Shown here in pieces: positions 41,517 through 50,602 of a DNA stretch of 64,000 nt. Both the position numbers and the translations under genes were made by a program. The notes beneath the pieces are model-generated. The model was given only the letters and a program-made list of their open reading frames with translations, was not told the origin of the DNA and searched no databases. Within the stretch, counting starts at the first letter, position 1; each line of letters opens with the position of its first letter. The stretch is from CAYVQZ01 sp964453435. Its GTDB lineage: Bacteria > Abyssobacteria > SURF-5. The stretch lies in NCBI GenBank assembly GCA_964453435.1, contig CAYVQZ010000019.1:1-64000 (forward strand), read 5' to 3'.

Positions 41517-42560
41517 TCACAGCGCCATGATGAGCGCGGTAACAAAAATATTTGCCAGCGCCAGCGGCAGCAACACTTTCCAGCACAGACGCATAAGCTG
41601 GTCGTAACGAAAGCGAGGGAAGGTCCACCGGACCCATATATAGGCGAATAGAAAGACGGCTGTCTTGATCACAAAAGCTCCCACCTGGAACATTTGCGTA
41701 AGCAGGTTTGGCAACCCGAAGGCATGCAATCCGGGAACGTGCCATCCGCCCAAAAACAGCGTCACGACCAAGGCCGAACTGGTAACCATCGCGGCATATT
41801 CGGCCATAAAAAACATCGCGAACTTGATGCTGCTGTATTCGGTGTGGTATCCGCCGACAAGTTCCTGCTCGGCCTCGGGCAAGTCAAAGGGCAGGCGGTT
41901 GTTTTCCGCCATTGCCGATACGAGGAACAACAAGAATGCAAGCGGCTGATAGAAAATGTTCCACTTCGGAAGAAAACCCCAAAGGTATGAGGTCTGGGCT
42001 TCGACCACTTTCTCAAGTTGGAGGGTTCCCGTCAACATGAGCACGCCCATGACCGACAATCCGAAGGGAATTTCATAGCTTATCATTTGGGCGCACGAGC
42101 GAAGGCCTCCCATCATTGAATATTTGTTTGACGATGCCCATGAACCGAAAATGATGCCATACAAGCTGATGGAAGCCAAGGCAATGATGTACAGAAGCCC
42201 GATGTTGATGCTGGCGATCTGAAGGCGGACTTCCCGTCCCGCAATCGTTACGGATTCGCCAAAAGGAATGACGGCGAACGTGAGGAGCGCCGGAATAACA
42301 ATCATAGCGGGAGCGACGATATAGACCACTTTGTCCGCCCGGGCCGGTATGATATCTTCTTTAAACAAAAACTTCAGCCCGTCGGCGACGGGCTGCAAAA
42401 GCCCCTGCCACCCGACCCGGTTCGGACCCAATCGGTCCTGGATGAGCGCGCTGACGCGACGTTCCGCGAGCACAAGATACATAATCGTTACCTGTAACGC
42501 GCCGAAGACGACAACCACCTTCACGGTCGAAATCAATATGAGAAACAGGAGATCGTTCAA
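41517..42560 (-). CDS. nuoH: NADH-quinone oxidoreductase subunit H
   Basis: A 347-residue membrane subunit with eight helices that lines the quinone-binding site. RVSALIQDRLGPNRVG, GLKFLFKEDIIPA and LPFDLPEAEQELVGGYHTEYS are the invariant loops. The start codon overlaps the nuoG stop by four bases. Confidence 0.94.
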   Translation of the reverse strand: MNDLLFLILISTVKVVVVFGALQVTIMYLVLAERRVSALIQDRLGPNRVGWQGLLQPVADGLKFLFKEDIIPARADKVVYIVAPAMIVIPALLTFAVIPFGESVTIAGREVRLQIASINIGLLYIIALASISLYGIIFGSWASSNKYSMMGGLRSCAQMISYEIPFGLSVMGVLMLTGTLQLEKVVEAQTSYLWGFLPKWNIFYQPLAFLLFLVSAMAENNRLPFDLPEAEQELVGGYHTEYSSIKFAMFFMAEYAAMVTSSALVVTLFLGGWHVPGLHAFGLPNLLTQMFQVGAFVIKTAVFLFAYIWVRWTFPRFRYDQLMRLCWKVLLPLALANIFVTALIMAL

Positions 42561-44176
42561 GGCTGTCGTCCTTTCCCAAATGCCGGTCGCTTATGCGACG
42601 GCAGCGGCCACCCGGTGTCGCTCATTTGCTCCGGTCCGACATAACCGCTCACCCGGCTTGCGATTTCATCTCCCGCCGCGGTGAAATTCTCAAAGCTCAG
42701 GTCGGCCCCCATCGCTTTCGCGAACTCGATAATTATCTGGAGGTCGTGCCCTGCCTCTTCGGGAGGATTGAAGGCCGGATTAATTCTCTGGACGATTCGG
42801 GCGGAATTCGTGAATGTGCCATCTTTTTCCGCATATGCGGCCCCCGGAAACACTATCGTCGCCGCTTCCGTGAGTGCAGACGGCAATATAGCCTGAACGA
42901 TGGAAAGGTCGGCAGAGGATGCCATGTCGGCGAGCTTTTCGATTGCCTCGGGATCGGAATGCGGTCCACACAGAATGTAGAATGCCCTTGCGCCGACAAG
43001 AGAATCCAAGTCTCTCACGCGTTTCTCTTCGTCTGCGGACAGGAACGTTCGCATCATGTCCAGCACTCCCCGTTCATTGGGGGACCGGTCGCTCTCTATG
43101 GTGAATCCGTTCAGGAATCTCTCCTCCTTTGCGCGGGCCCCTGGCAGCAACCGGAGGGTTTGAGCCGCTCCAATCGCAGCCGCCAGTTTTGCAAGCGCGA
43201 AAGCTTCCTCATTAGCGGCGTCCGAGGATATGACAAATCCAAGGGCATCGGACCCGTAGCGCGAAACCAACTTCTTCAGTCGGGACGACGCGTGGTCAAT
43301 AGTTTCGTCCCACGTCAACTCCTCGAGCATTTCGTCAACCCGAATCATCGGATGCTTCAGGCGGTCGGAGCTTCCCACGAATTTATAGTCCAACCTTCCA
43401 ATGTCACACATCCAATGGCCATTCACGGATGGGTTGTAACGAGGAAGCAGACGCTGAATCTGTCCCTCAGCATGATGGAGCGACACGTTGCAGCCGGTGG
43501 AGCAGGCCGGACAAATGCTTTTGGCGCTCGCCAGCTCCCACACCCGCCGCTTGAACAAGAAGTCTTTGAATAAGAACGCGCCCACGGGACAGATATCCGC
43601 GATGTTACCCGAGAGATTGTCGTCGATTCGGAACCCGGGGAACACATCGATCTCGGTGTGACAGCCGCGTCCGAAAACCCCGACTTGATCGTATCCCGAT
43701 ATTTCACGGGCAAACCGTACGCAACGCGTGCACATGATGCAGCGATCTGCGTAAAGTATCAGATTCTTGCCGACATCCTTTTTCCGCTGCTTTATCTTCG
43801 GTTCCCGAAAACGGCTCTCGGCGAACCCGTAATCGTAGCTGTAATCCTGCAGCCAGCATTCGCCTGCCTGGTCACAGACCGGGCAGTCAAGCGGATGATT
43901 CAGCAAGAGAAACTCTTCGACGGCCTTCTGGGCGTTCTTTACACGCTCGGTGTCGGTTCGGACAACCATTCCGTCATTCACCGGAGTGGCGCATGCCATC
44001 AGCAATTTAGGGGAATCTTCGACTTCGACCGCGCAGATGCGGCAGCAGCCCGCAATGCTCAGTCCCGGGTGATAGCAGTAGCGGGGTATGTGGATGCCCA
44101 GTTTGTCCGCGGCCTGCATAATGGTTGTGCCTTCATCTACCTCGACCTCACGTCGGTTTATTCGAATAATCGGCAT
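42557..44176 (-). CDS. nuoG: NADH-quinone oxidoreductase subunit G
   Basis: A 539-residue iron-sulfur subunit. The [2Fe-2S] domain has CYHPGLSIAGCCRIC and a later Cys near residue 60. The His/Cys-ligated cluster has HPLDCPVCDQAGEC near 95-108. CIMCTRCVRF with CPVGAF near 195 forms the next [4Fe-4S] site, and CPACSTGC with MCDIGR near 225-265 the N7-like site. The molybdopterin-like domain after that is short compared with the 900-residue Escherichia coli protein, but comparable lengths are found in other bacteria. AAAGGAAG inside the end of nuoF is the ribosome binding site. It overlaps nuoH. Confidence 0.92.
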   Translation of the reverse strand: MPIIRINRREVEVDEGTTIMQAADKLGIHIPRYCYHPGLSIAGCCRICAVEVEDSPKLLMACATPVNDGMVVRTDTERVKNAQKAVEEFLLLNHPLDCPVCDQAGECWLQDYSYDYGFAESRFREPKIKQRKKDVGKNLILYADRCIMCTRCVRFAREISGYDQVGVFGRGCHTEIDVFPGFRIDDNLSGNIADICPVGAFLFKDFLFKRRVWELASAKSICPACSTGCNVSLHHAEGQIQRLLPRYNPSVNGHWMCDIGRLDYKFVGSSDRLKHPMIRVDEMLEELTWDETIDHASSRLKKLVSRYGSDALGFVISSDAANEEAFALAKLAAAIGAAQTLRLLPGARAKEERFLNGFTIESDRSPNERGVLDMMRTFLSADEEKRVRDLDSLVGARAFYILCGPHSDPEAIEKLADMASSADLSIVQAILPSALTEAATIVFPGAAYAEKDGTFTNSARIVQRINPAFNPPEEAGHDLQIIIEFAKAMGADLSFENFTAAGDEIASRVSGYVGPEQMSDTGWPLPSHKRPAFGKGRQP

Positions 44177-44181
44177 TCCGC

Positions 44182-45462
44182 TTACTTCCTTTGGTTTCTG
44201 TTTCCGAATGGGCAGGCGGATTCGCGGACATGCTGTTCGAACTCATCACGGAACTTTTGTGTGATGCTTTGAATGGGGAACACGGCCCCGTCGGCCAGAG
44301 CGCAGATTGTGTGCCCCAGCATATTGTCGCAGACAGTCAAAATCATATCGACATCGTCGAGCAAGCCGTCCCCCTTCTCGAGACGGCCGAGTATTCGGGC
44401 GATCCAGTTCGTGCCCTCCCTGCACGGGGTGCATTGGCCGCATGATTCGTGGGCGTAGAATCGCGCGATGTTCCAGCAGGCGTTAACCATGCACGTGGAA
44501 TCATCCATCACAATCACCCCGGCGGAGCCCAACATGCTTCCTGCTTTCGACATTGAATCGAAGTCCATCGGCGCATCGAGCTCGCTGCTCGTCAGCACCG
44601 CCGAAGAGGAGCCGCCGGGAAGGACTCCTTTCAATGTTTTTCCGCCGGGGATTCCCCCTCCGACTTCATAGACCAGTTCTCGCAGCGTCACACCCATCGG
44701 AAGTTCGTAAACGCCGGGCCTGTTCACATGTCCGCTCAGGCAGTAGAGTTTCGGGCCGTAGTTGTTGTCATTCCCTATGCTCTTGAACCAATCGGCTCCG
44801 CGGAGAACGATATGCGGGACACAAGCAAGCGTCTCGACGTTGTTCACCACCGTGGGCTCGTAGAACACGCCGCGCGTCGCGGCATATGGCGGCTTCAACC
44901 GGGGCCACCCCCGCGAGCCTCCGAGCGATTCCAACATAGCCAGTTCCTCACCGCAGATATAGGCCCCGGCTCCTTCGTGGAGGTGAATATCCAGGTCGAA
45001 CCCGGAATTCAGTATGTTCTTCCCGAGGTACCCGCGCTCATATGCCTGGACCAGAGCCTTTTCCAGTATTCGATGCGAGTTCGCGTATTCTCCCCTGAGG
45101 AATATGTATCCGGTGTGTGCGCCGATGGCATAACAAGTAACGAGCATCCCCTCGATCAGTTGATGGGGATCGACTTCCATCAGCACTCGGTCTTTAAAGG
45201 TGCCGGGTTCGCTTTCGTCGGCATTGCAGCACAGATAGCGCGTTCGACCGGGGTCCTTGTCGAGAAATTTCCACTTGAGCCCGGCCGGAAAGCCGGCCCC
45301 GCCCCGTCCACGTAACACCGCGTTCGTAACCTCGCTGTGAACTTCGGCGGGGGACATCTCGTTCAATGCCTTGTTGACCGACTGATAGCCGCCTCGGCTG
45401 AGAGCGACCTCTATGTCGGCGGAATTTGCAACGTGCCGATTTCGGAGCAATACCGGCTCCAC
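44182..45462 (-). CDS. nuoF: NADH-quinone oxidoreductase subunit F
   Basis: A 426-residue subunit that binds NADH and FMN and starts the electron chain. RGRGGAGFPAGLKW near residue 51 is the FMN site, CNADESEPGTFKDR the NADH site, and GAYICGEELAMLESL near residue 165 a further conserved block. ESCGQCTPCREGT near 338-350 plus a later Cys hold the N3 [4Fe-4S] cluster. It starts with GTG at 45462, with GGGAGTGA in the end of nuoA as ribosome binding site. Its presence with nuoE and nuoG shows that this is an NADH-oxidising complex and not a ferredoxin-only form. Confidence 0.94.
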   Translation of the reverse strand: MEPVLLRNRHVANSADIEVALSRGGYQSVNKALNEMSPAEVHSEVTNAVLRGRGGAGFPAGLKWKFLDKDPGRTRYLCCNADESEPGTFKDRVLMEVDPHQLIEGMLVTCYAIGAHTGYIFLRGEYANSHRILEKALVQAYERGYLGKNILNSGFDLDIHLHEGAGAYICGEELAMLESLGGSRGWPRLKPPYAATRGVFYEPTVVNNVETLACVPHIVLRGADWFKSIGNDNNYGPKLYCLSGHVNRPGVYELPMGVTLRELVYEVGGGIPGGKTLKGVLPGGSSSAVLTSSELDAPMDFDSMSKAGSMLGSAGVIVMDDSTCMVNACWNIARFYAHESCGQCTPCREGTNWIARILGRLEKGDGLLDDVDMILTVCDNMLGHTICALADGAVFPIQSITQKFRDEFEQHVRESACPFGNRNQRK

Positions 45463-45466
45463 GTTA

Positions 45467-45829
45467 TCACTCCCATTCCAGCGCGCCTTTGCGCCATAAG
45501 TAAATCAGTCCGACGAGAAGCACGACCAAAAAAACAGACATCTCGACAAGGAGGTAGAGGCGTTGTTCGACGAAGCTCTTAAAGATGACCGCCCACGGAT
45601 ACAGGAAAACGACTTCAACGTCGAAAATGATAAAAAACATGGCAAACAGGTAGTATTTCACGGTTGTTTGCCAGATATCGCCAAAGGGCGGCATGCCGGA
45701 TTCGTATGGCTCCAATTTTACCGGGCCTCTCCGCCGCTGCCCTATCAGATGTGTGAGCGTCAGGCTGAACGCGGCGAACCCGAAAACAAAAACAAACATC
45801 ACAAGGATAGGAATATAATTTTTCAACAT
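45467..45829 (-). CDS. nuoA: NADH-quinone oxidoreductase subunit A
   Basis: A 120-residue subunit with three helices. LEPYESGMPPFGD near residue 38 is the invariant loop near the quinone site, and FIIFDVEVVFLYPWA the conserved acidic helix. I place the start at ATG 45829; an upstream TTG at 45838 would add three residues. It is unusual that nuoA follows nuoE and the thiamine-diphosphate gene rather than opening the operon. Confidence 0.9.
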   Translation of the reverse strand: MLKNYIPILVMFVFVFGFAAFSLTLTHLIGQRRRGPVKLEPYESGMPPFGDIWQTTVKYYLFAMFFIIFDVEVVFLYPWAVIFKSFVEQRLYLLVEMSVFLVVLLVGLIYLWRKGALEWE

Positions 45830-45852
45830 ATCGTCCAATCACCCGTCAAGCA

Positions 45853-47622
45853 TTACTGCCGTTCCAGGAGAGGAGCCTGCTCCCATCGCATCGGGATCGG
45901 GAGGATACCAAGACGGTATCCCTCCTCCGCCGGGTCAACGTGTACATCGAGGACAAACGGCTCCTTCCCTTTCAACGCATTCGTGAATGCAGGTTTCAGC
46001 TCTTCGGGCTTCGATACGACTGAGCCGCCGATGCCCATCGACCCCGCCAACTTCACATAGTCCGGGCTCCATGATTCGCCCGTCGCCGCAATACGTGAAT
46101 CGCAAAACGAAGCCCGGCCATATAGAACTTCCATTGCTTCCCGTTCAATCCCTATTGTCCGGTTGTTCAGAATGACCCAGACCGCCGGGATTTGTTGTTC
46201 ATACGCGGTCGCGAGCGCGAGGCCGCTCATCATAAATGAACCGTCTCCAATAAATGCGACGGCGGGATGCTCGGGGTTCGCCAACTTCGCTCCCAGAACG
46301 CCCGAACAACTCCAGCCCATACGGGCGAAGTGCGCATTGTTCGTGGCGACGAAACGCGATCGGGCGGAGAAGAATGCGGGCGCAAACAGCAAGAGATTGC
46401 CGGTATCGAACAGAACCGACGTTTGCGGGTCAACCTCGGCCACTATTTCGGAGCATTCGGAAAGAGTGCGGGCGTTCGACAGGGGGACCGAATCAGACTT
46501 GGCGCGTCCGCTGATTTCAGAAAGCCACGCATCCTTCCAGCCTTTGATTTTCTCGAGCCATGGCAAATGCTTCTGCGGGTCAACCTTCTTGTTTCGGGCC
46601 AAGTCGATAAGCCCCTGGAGAGCCAGTTTTGCATCGGACACCATAGCGACATCGGAGGGATAGTTCCTGGATAACTCCGCCGGGTCGATGTCTATATGAA
46701 CGAGCCTGGTAGGGCCGGGAATACGATACATGTTCCATGCGAGCGTATTGAAATCATGGAACCGGCAGCCAACAGCGATGAGCAGGTCGCACTCTCGGGC
46801 CGCCGCGTAGCCGTGACCGGTCCCCGACGGGTCGATCACTCCCAGGCTGAGGGGATGCTCTTCATTCAGGACGCCTTTGGCCGAGAACGAGGCGCCAACG
46901 GGGACCTGAAACTCTTCCGCAAATGCCGCCGCTTCCTCGTGCGCGCTCGCGTTGTGGACCCCGCTTCCGGCGAGAACAAGCGGACGGGCCGATGTGTTCA
47001 GCAAATCAACCGCTTGCCCGAGCGCGGCGAGACTCGGGCCGGGGGGAACGATGCGGGTCCACAGGTCAACATCGGGAATTGACGGTGTCTCTATTTCCGT
47101 ATGTTGAATATCGAAAGGGATCTGCACGAGCGTGGGGCCGGGCCTTCCGGACAGGGCTTCCTTATATGCGCGCACAACTATTTCTACTGCTGTATCAGGG
47201 CGCGTAACCAGTGCGGCCTTTTTGCAGATCGGCTTCACCACCTGGATGAACTCTTCCGGTCCGTAGCGGTAGCATTCCTCGAAACAGCCCTTATCGAACC
47301 ATTGGGTCGGTCCCGCTCCGGCCAGGACTAACACCGCCGAGGATTCATAGAAAGCGTTTGCGAGTGCGGCGCAGATGTTCATATTGCCGGGCCCCACGGT
47401 GGTCAACACAACCGGCAAGGGAGGCCTGCGGCGCATCCGCCAAAAGCAATCGGCCATGTGAACAGCCGCGTCTTCAACATTGGTCTTGATTCCGCGAATT
47501 CGAGTGTCGTGCTCGATTGCGTCAAGAAGCGCCCAGTTCCCGTGCCCGTTGTACCCGAACGCAACTTCCACCCCCGCCCCTTCGAGAAATCGCGCTATCG
47601 CTTTCGCTACGGTCAATTTCAC
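45853..47622 (-). CDS. thiamine-diphosphate-dependent enzyme of the acetolactate synthase/pyruvate oxidase superfamily
   Basis: A 589-residue protein with the three domains of the family. The N-terminal pyrimidine-binding domain (1-165) has the catalytic Glu in KTNVEDAAVHMAD near residue 48 and TTVGPGNMN near 75. The middle domain covers about 190-320. The C-terminal domain binds diphosphate and Mg2+ with GDGSFMMSGLALA and VILNN near residues 440-465. The loop GYNGHGNWALLDAI replaces the PGG loop of true acetolactate synthases, so substrate and product cannot be assigned; ligase, decarboxylase or oxidase chemistry is possible. The start is GTG 47622, with GAGG seven bases before it. It lies inside the nuo operon between nuoE and nuoA. 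Confidence 0.82.
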   Translation of the reverse strand: MKLTVAKAIARFLEGAGVEVAFGYNGHGNWALLDAIEHDTRIRGIKTNVEDAAVHMADCFWRMRRRPPLPVVLTTVGPGNMNICAALANAFYESSAVLVLAGAGPTQWFDKGCFEECYRYGPEEFIQVVKPICKKAALVTRPDTAVEIVVRAYKEALSGRPGPTLVQIPFDIQHTEIETPSIPDVDLWTRIVPPGPSLAALGQAVDLLNTSARPLVLAGSGVHNASAHEEAAAFAEEFQVPVGASFSAKGVLNEEHPLSLGVIDPSGTGHGYAAARECDLLIAVGCRFHDFNTLAWNMYRIPGPTRLVHIDIDPAELSRNYPSDVAMVSDAKLALQGLIDLARNKKVDPQKHLPWLEKIKGWKDAWLSEISGRAKSDSVPLSNARTLSECSEIVAEVDPQTSVLFDTGNLLLFAPAFFSARSRFVATNNAHFARMGWSCSGVLGAKLANPEHPAVAFIGDGSFMMSGLALATAYEQQIPAVWVILNNRTIGIEREAMEVLYGRASFCDSRIAATGESWSPDYVKLAGSMGIGGSVVSKPEELKPAFTNALKGKEPFVLDVHVDPAEEGYRLGILPIPMRWEQAPLLERQ

Positions 47623-47655
47623 CTTGCCACCTCGCTTCTGCTTCAACCGCCAATG

Positions 47656-48165
47656 TCACGTGAACCTCTCGATGACTTCATCGAGCCGCTGCTTATTCAG
47701 ATTTCCGTACAGTTCGTTGTTCACAAGCATCGCAGGCGCTTGCTCACATGCCCCGACGCACTCGACTTTGCCGAGCGAGAATTTCCCATCGGCTGTCACC
47801 TCGCCGAAACCAATGCCCAGCTTTTCGACCAGGTAATCGGCAAGAGAATCTGCGCCAAGCAGCGCGCAGGAGAGCGTCTGACACAGTTCTATGTGGTATT
47901 TTCCAACCGGCTGGGTGCGCAGCATCGAGTAAAACGAAACAATATCTGCGACATAGCTTGGAGCGAGTTCGAGCCGGTTTCCGACACTGACCATTGCGCC
48001 CTCGGAGAGATAGCCGAAACGCTCTTGTACGCGATGCAATACGGGGATGAGCCCCGCGCGCTTGTTCGGGTATCGCTGCAGGAGCGCATCGATCTCAGCC
48101 TGTAATTCGTTCGGCAGTTCCTGCGGTTCAGGTTTCTTGGCATCGAGTTTTGACGGCCATCCCAC
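47656..48165 (-). CDS. nuoE: NADH-quinone oxidoreductase subunit E
   Basis: A 169-residue thioredoxin-fold subunit with a [2Fe-2S] cluster (N1a). The helical N-terminal part has RAGLIPVLHRVQERFGYLS. The cluster ligands are in ELCQTLSC near residue 94-99 and ECVGACEQAP near residue 135-139. It binds NuoF. It sits 33 bases before the thiamine-diphosphate gene. Confidence 0.92.
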   Translation of the reverse strand: MGWPSKLDAKKPEPQELPNELQAEIDALLQRYPNKRAGLIPVLHRVQERFGYLSEGAMVSVGNRLELAPSYVADIVSFYSMLRTQPVGKYHIELCQTLSCALLGADSLADYLVEKLGIGFGEVTADGKFSLGKVECVGACEQAPAMLVNNELYGNLNKQRLDEVIERFT

Positions 48166-48188
48166 GATTCTGCTCCCCCTGCGACCGG

Positions 48189-49403
48189 CTATCTGTCCAA
48201 TTCGGCTGCGATAATATTCAGGCTGCCCAGCGCCGCCACGGCATCGGCGATTAAGCCGCCCTCCACCATCTTGGAGAACGCCTGATAATTTACGAACGAG
48301 GGCGGGCGGGTGCGCGCGCGATATGCGTTCTTGCTCTCTCCGTCTCCGACGATATAGTATCCCAGCTCGCCGTTGGGCGACTCGGTTGGGACATATACTT
48401 CTCCTGCCGGGAGTCGGGGTCCCTTCCCGGGCATAATAAATTCGAAATGGTATATGAGCGATTCCATTTCGGTGTATACTTTCTCTTTCGGCGGCAGGCG
48501 GATTTTTGCCGATTGGTCCACGTCGACCGGTCCCGCGGGCATTTGTTCGATTGCCTGCTCCACGATCCGAATGCTCTGCCGCATTTCTTCGAGCCGCACC
48601 AGGTATCGGTCGTACACGTCGCCGCTTTCACCGTACGGTATTTCGAAATCAAAGTCTTCATATGAACTGTACGGTTCGGCCTTCCGTATGTCCCAGACGA
48701 TTCCCGAGGCGCGCAGACAGGGACCGGTCAATCCATAGTTGATGGCTTCCTCTCCGGAAATGACGGCTATCCCCTTGGTTCGGTCCATCCAGATGCGGTT
48801 GCGTGTGAGCAGGTCATCAACCTCATCGAGACGTTCGGGGAATTGTTTGCAGAATTCGAGGGTTTTTTCTTCGAAACCTTTTGGCATGTCCGCCCACAGC
48901 CCGCCGGCTCGAGTATAACTGGTTGTCATCCGACCGCCCGTTATCATCTCGAACAGGTCGTACAGCTTTTCTCTTTCCCGAAAGCACCACAGAAAGGCGG
49001 TAAACGCGCCCAGGTCCAGCGCATGGGTTCCCAGGAATATCAGGTGGTCGGCGATTCGGCTGAGTTCTGCGCATACGACACGTATGTATTGGCAGCGTTT
49101 CGGCGCCTCAACGCCAAAAATCTTTTCAACGGCAAGGTGCCATGCCACGTCGTTGCAAAGCGCAGACATGTAGTTCATGCGATCGACAATCGTCACATAT
49201 TGATTGAAATCAAGGTGCTCGCCAAGCTTCTCGAATCCGCTGTGGAGGAAGCCAATATACGGTGTAGCCTTGAGAATGGTCTCGCCCTCGAGTTCCATTT
49301 TTATCCGCAGCGTGCCATGGGTTGCAGGATGCTGCGGCCCAAAATTCAACACCATGGACCGAAAGGCGGCAACGGGCAAATCGATTGTCTGTGTCTCGGG
49401 CAT
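48189..49403 (-). CDS. nuoD: NADH-quinone oxidoreductase subunit D
   Basis: A 404-residue subunit derived from the hydrogenase large subunit; it forms the quinone pocket with NuoB. FGPQHPATHGTLR near residue 22 is the invariant opening, HLDFNQYVTIVDRMNYMSA follows, and the C-terminus ends in DIIAAELDR form (SLNIIAAELDR). The Ni-binding cysteines of hydrogenases are missing, as in all NuoD. ATG 49403 has AAGGTGA before it; a frame extension of 12 codons overlaps nuoC. Confidence 0.94.
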   Translation of the reverse strand: MPETQTIDLPVAAFRSMVLNFGPQHPATHGTLRIKMELEGETILKATPYIGFLHSGFEKLGEHLDFNQYVTIVDRMNYMSALCNDVAWHLAVEKIFGVEAPKRCQYIRVVCAELSRIADHLIFLGTHALDLGAFTAFLWCFREREKLYDLFEMITGGRMTTSYTRAGGLWADMPKGFEEKTLEFCKQFPERLDEVDDLLTRNRIWMDRTKGIAVISGEEAINYGLTGPCLRASGIVWDIRKAEPYSSYEDFDFEIPYGESGDVYDRYLVRLEEMRQSIRIVEQAIEQMPAGPVDVDQSAKIRLPPKEKVYTEMESLIYHFEFIMPGKGPRLPAGEVYVPTESPNGELGYYIVGDGESKNAYRARTRPPSFVNYQAFSKMVEGGLIADAVAALGSLNIIAAELDR

Positions 49404-49407
49404 ATTG

Positions 49408-49992
49408 TCACCTTGCTCGGGGTGACCGCGATTTTTCAATTATCCGGCCATCCCGAGTGACATACGGAAAGGACTCTCGCTCCCCTCTGCCGGTAAGAGG
49501 ATAGTCTTTGCGAAGCGGAAAATGTATCGAGTCCTCCGGCATCAGTATCCGTCGGAGGTCGGGATGGTTCCTGAACACGACGCCGAACATGTCGAAGACT
49601 TCCCGCTCGAGCCAATCAGCTGTTTGCCACAGAGGGACAAGCGAGTCGATCCGGGGGTCCTCTTCGGGCAGAAACGACTTCAAGCGAATCCGGTCTCCGT
49701 ATTTGAAGGAATAGAAAAGGTATACCATTGCAAAGCGCCCGCGCTCGGCGCTCAAGTGCAAATAATCGACGCATGTGATATCGGCGAGGTGTTTATACAA
49801 TAGTTCGGGAGTGTCCCGCATGAACCCGGCGAGGTCGAAGATTCTTTCCCTCTTTACTGTCAAGGTGATTTCGTCGCGGAATTCTGTCTGTTCGACAACG
49901 GCATCGGGAAACCGTGTTTGCACACGGCCGGCCGTCTGCATCTGATGTTCTCGTATCTCGTTTCTCGATTTTGGGCTCAGATAAACTTCCAA
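49408..49992 (-). CDS. nuoC: NADH-quinone oxidoreductase subunit C
   Basis: A 194-residue subunit of the peripheral arm. LADITCVDYLH, TADWLEREVFDMFGVVFRNHPDLRRILM and FPLRKDYPL are the family blocks. It starts with TTG at 49992, preceded by AGGTGA in the gap after nuoB; no ATG with a better signal exists. It is a separate gene and not fused to nuoD. Confidence 0.9.
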   Translation of the reverse strand: MEVYLSPKSRNEIREHQMQTAGRVQTRFPDAVVEQTEFRDEITLTVKRERIFDLAGFMRDTPELLYKHLADITCVDYLHLSAERGRFAMVYLFYSFKYGDRIRLKSFLPEEDPRIDSLVPLWQTADWLEREVFDMFGVVFRNHPDLRRILMPEDSIHFPLRKDYPLTGRGERESFPYVTRDGRIIEKSRSPRAR

Positions 49993-50003
49993 CGGCGCGT
50001 CAC

Positions 50004-50477
50004 CTAGATTTCTTGTCGCTCACGAGCGATTTGTTCCTGGATCGCAATTACGGATTCAATGACCGCCTCCGGCCGGGGAGGACATCCGGGAATGTAGACA
50101 TCAACCGGCATAAAATTGTCAACTCCCTGAATCACGCTGTAGGTATCAAAGACCCCTCCGCTGCTGGCGCATGCTCCCATTGCGATCACCCATTTCGGTT
50201 CGGGCATCTGCAGGTAGATACGCTGCAGGACGGGCATCATTTTCATGCACACCCTTCCCCCCACAATCATGAGATCGGATTGCCGGGGAGAAAACCGGAT
50301 GGCTTCCGCTCCGAAGCGAGCGAGGTCGTATCGCGATGCGAGAACCGCCATCAATTCGATGGCGCAGCATGCGGTCCCGAACGGTATCGGCCACAAGGAA
50401 TGTTTGCGGGACCACTTGATGAGCTTGTCAATCTTGGTCGTAAGCACTTGTTTTGAAAGCTTCTCGGATAAATCCAT
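50004..50477 (-). CDS. nuoB: NADH-quinone oxidoreductase subunit B
   Basis: A 157-residue subunit that holds cluster N2, the last electron carrier before quinone. FGTACCAIE near residue 34 has the tandem cysteines, MGACASSGG near residue 100 the third ligand, and PGCPPRPEA near residue 131 the fourth. It is the first gene of the operon B-C-D-E-TPP-A-F-G-H-I-J-K-N. A region of lower GC lies upstream, with no clear -35/-10 pair that I can defend. Confidence 0.94.
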   Translation of the reverse strand: MDLSEKLSKQVLTTKIDKLIKWSRKHSLWPIPFGTACCAIELMAVLASRYDLARFGAEAIRFSPRQSDLMIVGGRVCMKMMPVLQRIYLQMPEPKWVIAMGACASSGGVFDTYSVIQGVDNFMPVDVYIPGCPPRPEAVIESVIAIQEQIARERQEI

Positions 50478-50602
50478 TCCGAATCTCGCATTTGGGCCGT
50501 GACGACCGGAAGTTACGCCAAGCGGGTTTTAAGGGTTACATTATTCCTAATATGTAAAGGTTTTCTTGGCGCTGCTAGTCACAAAATGGATGGGGAGAGA
50601 AA

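Noticed and set aside
45853..47622. Naming the embedded enzyme acetolactate synthase (ilvB)
   Set aside because: The PGG loop of that enzyme is replaced, no small regulatory subunit gene follows, and there are no branched-chain amino acid genes nearby.
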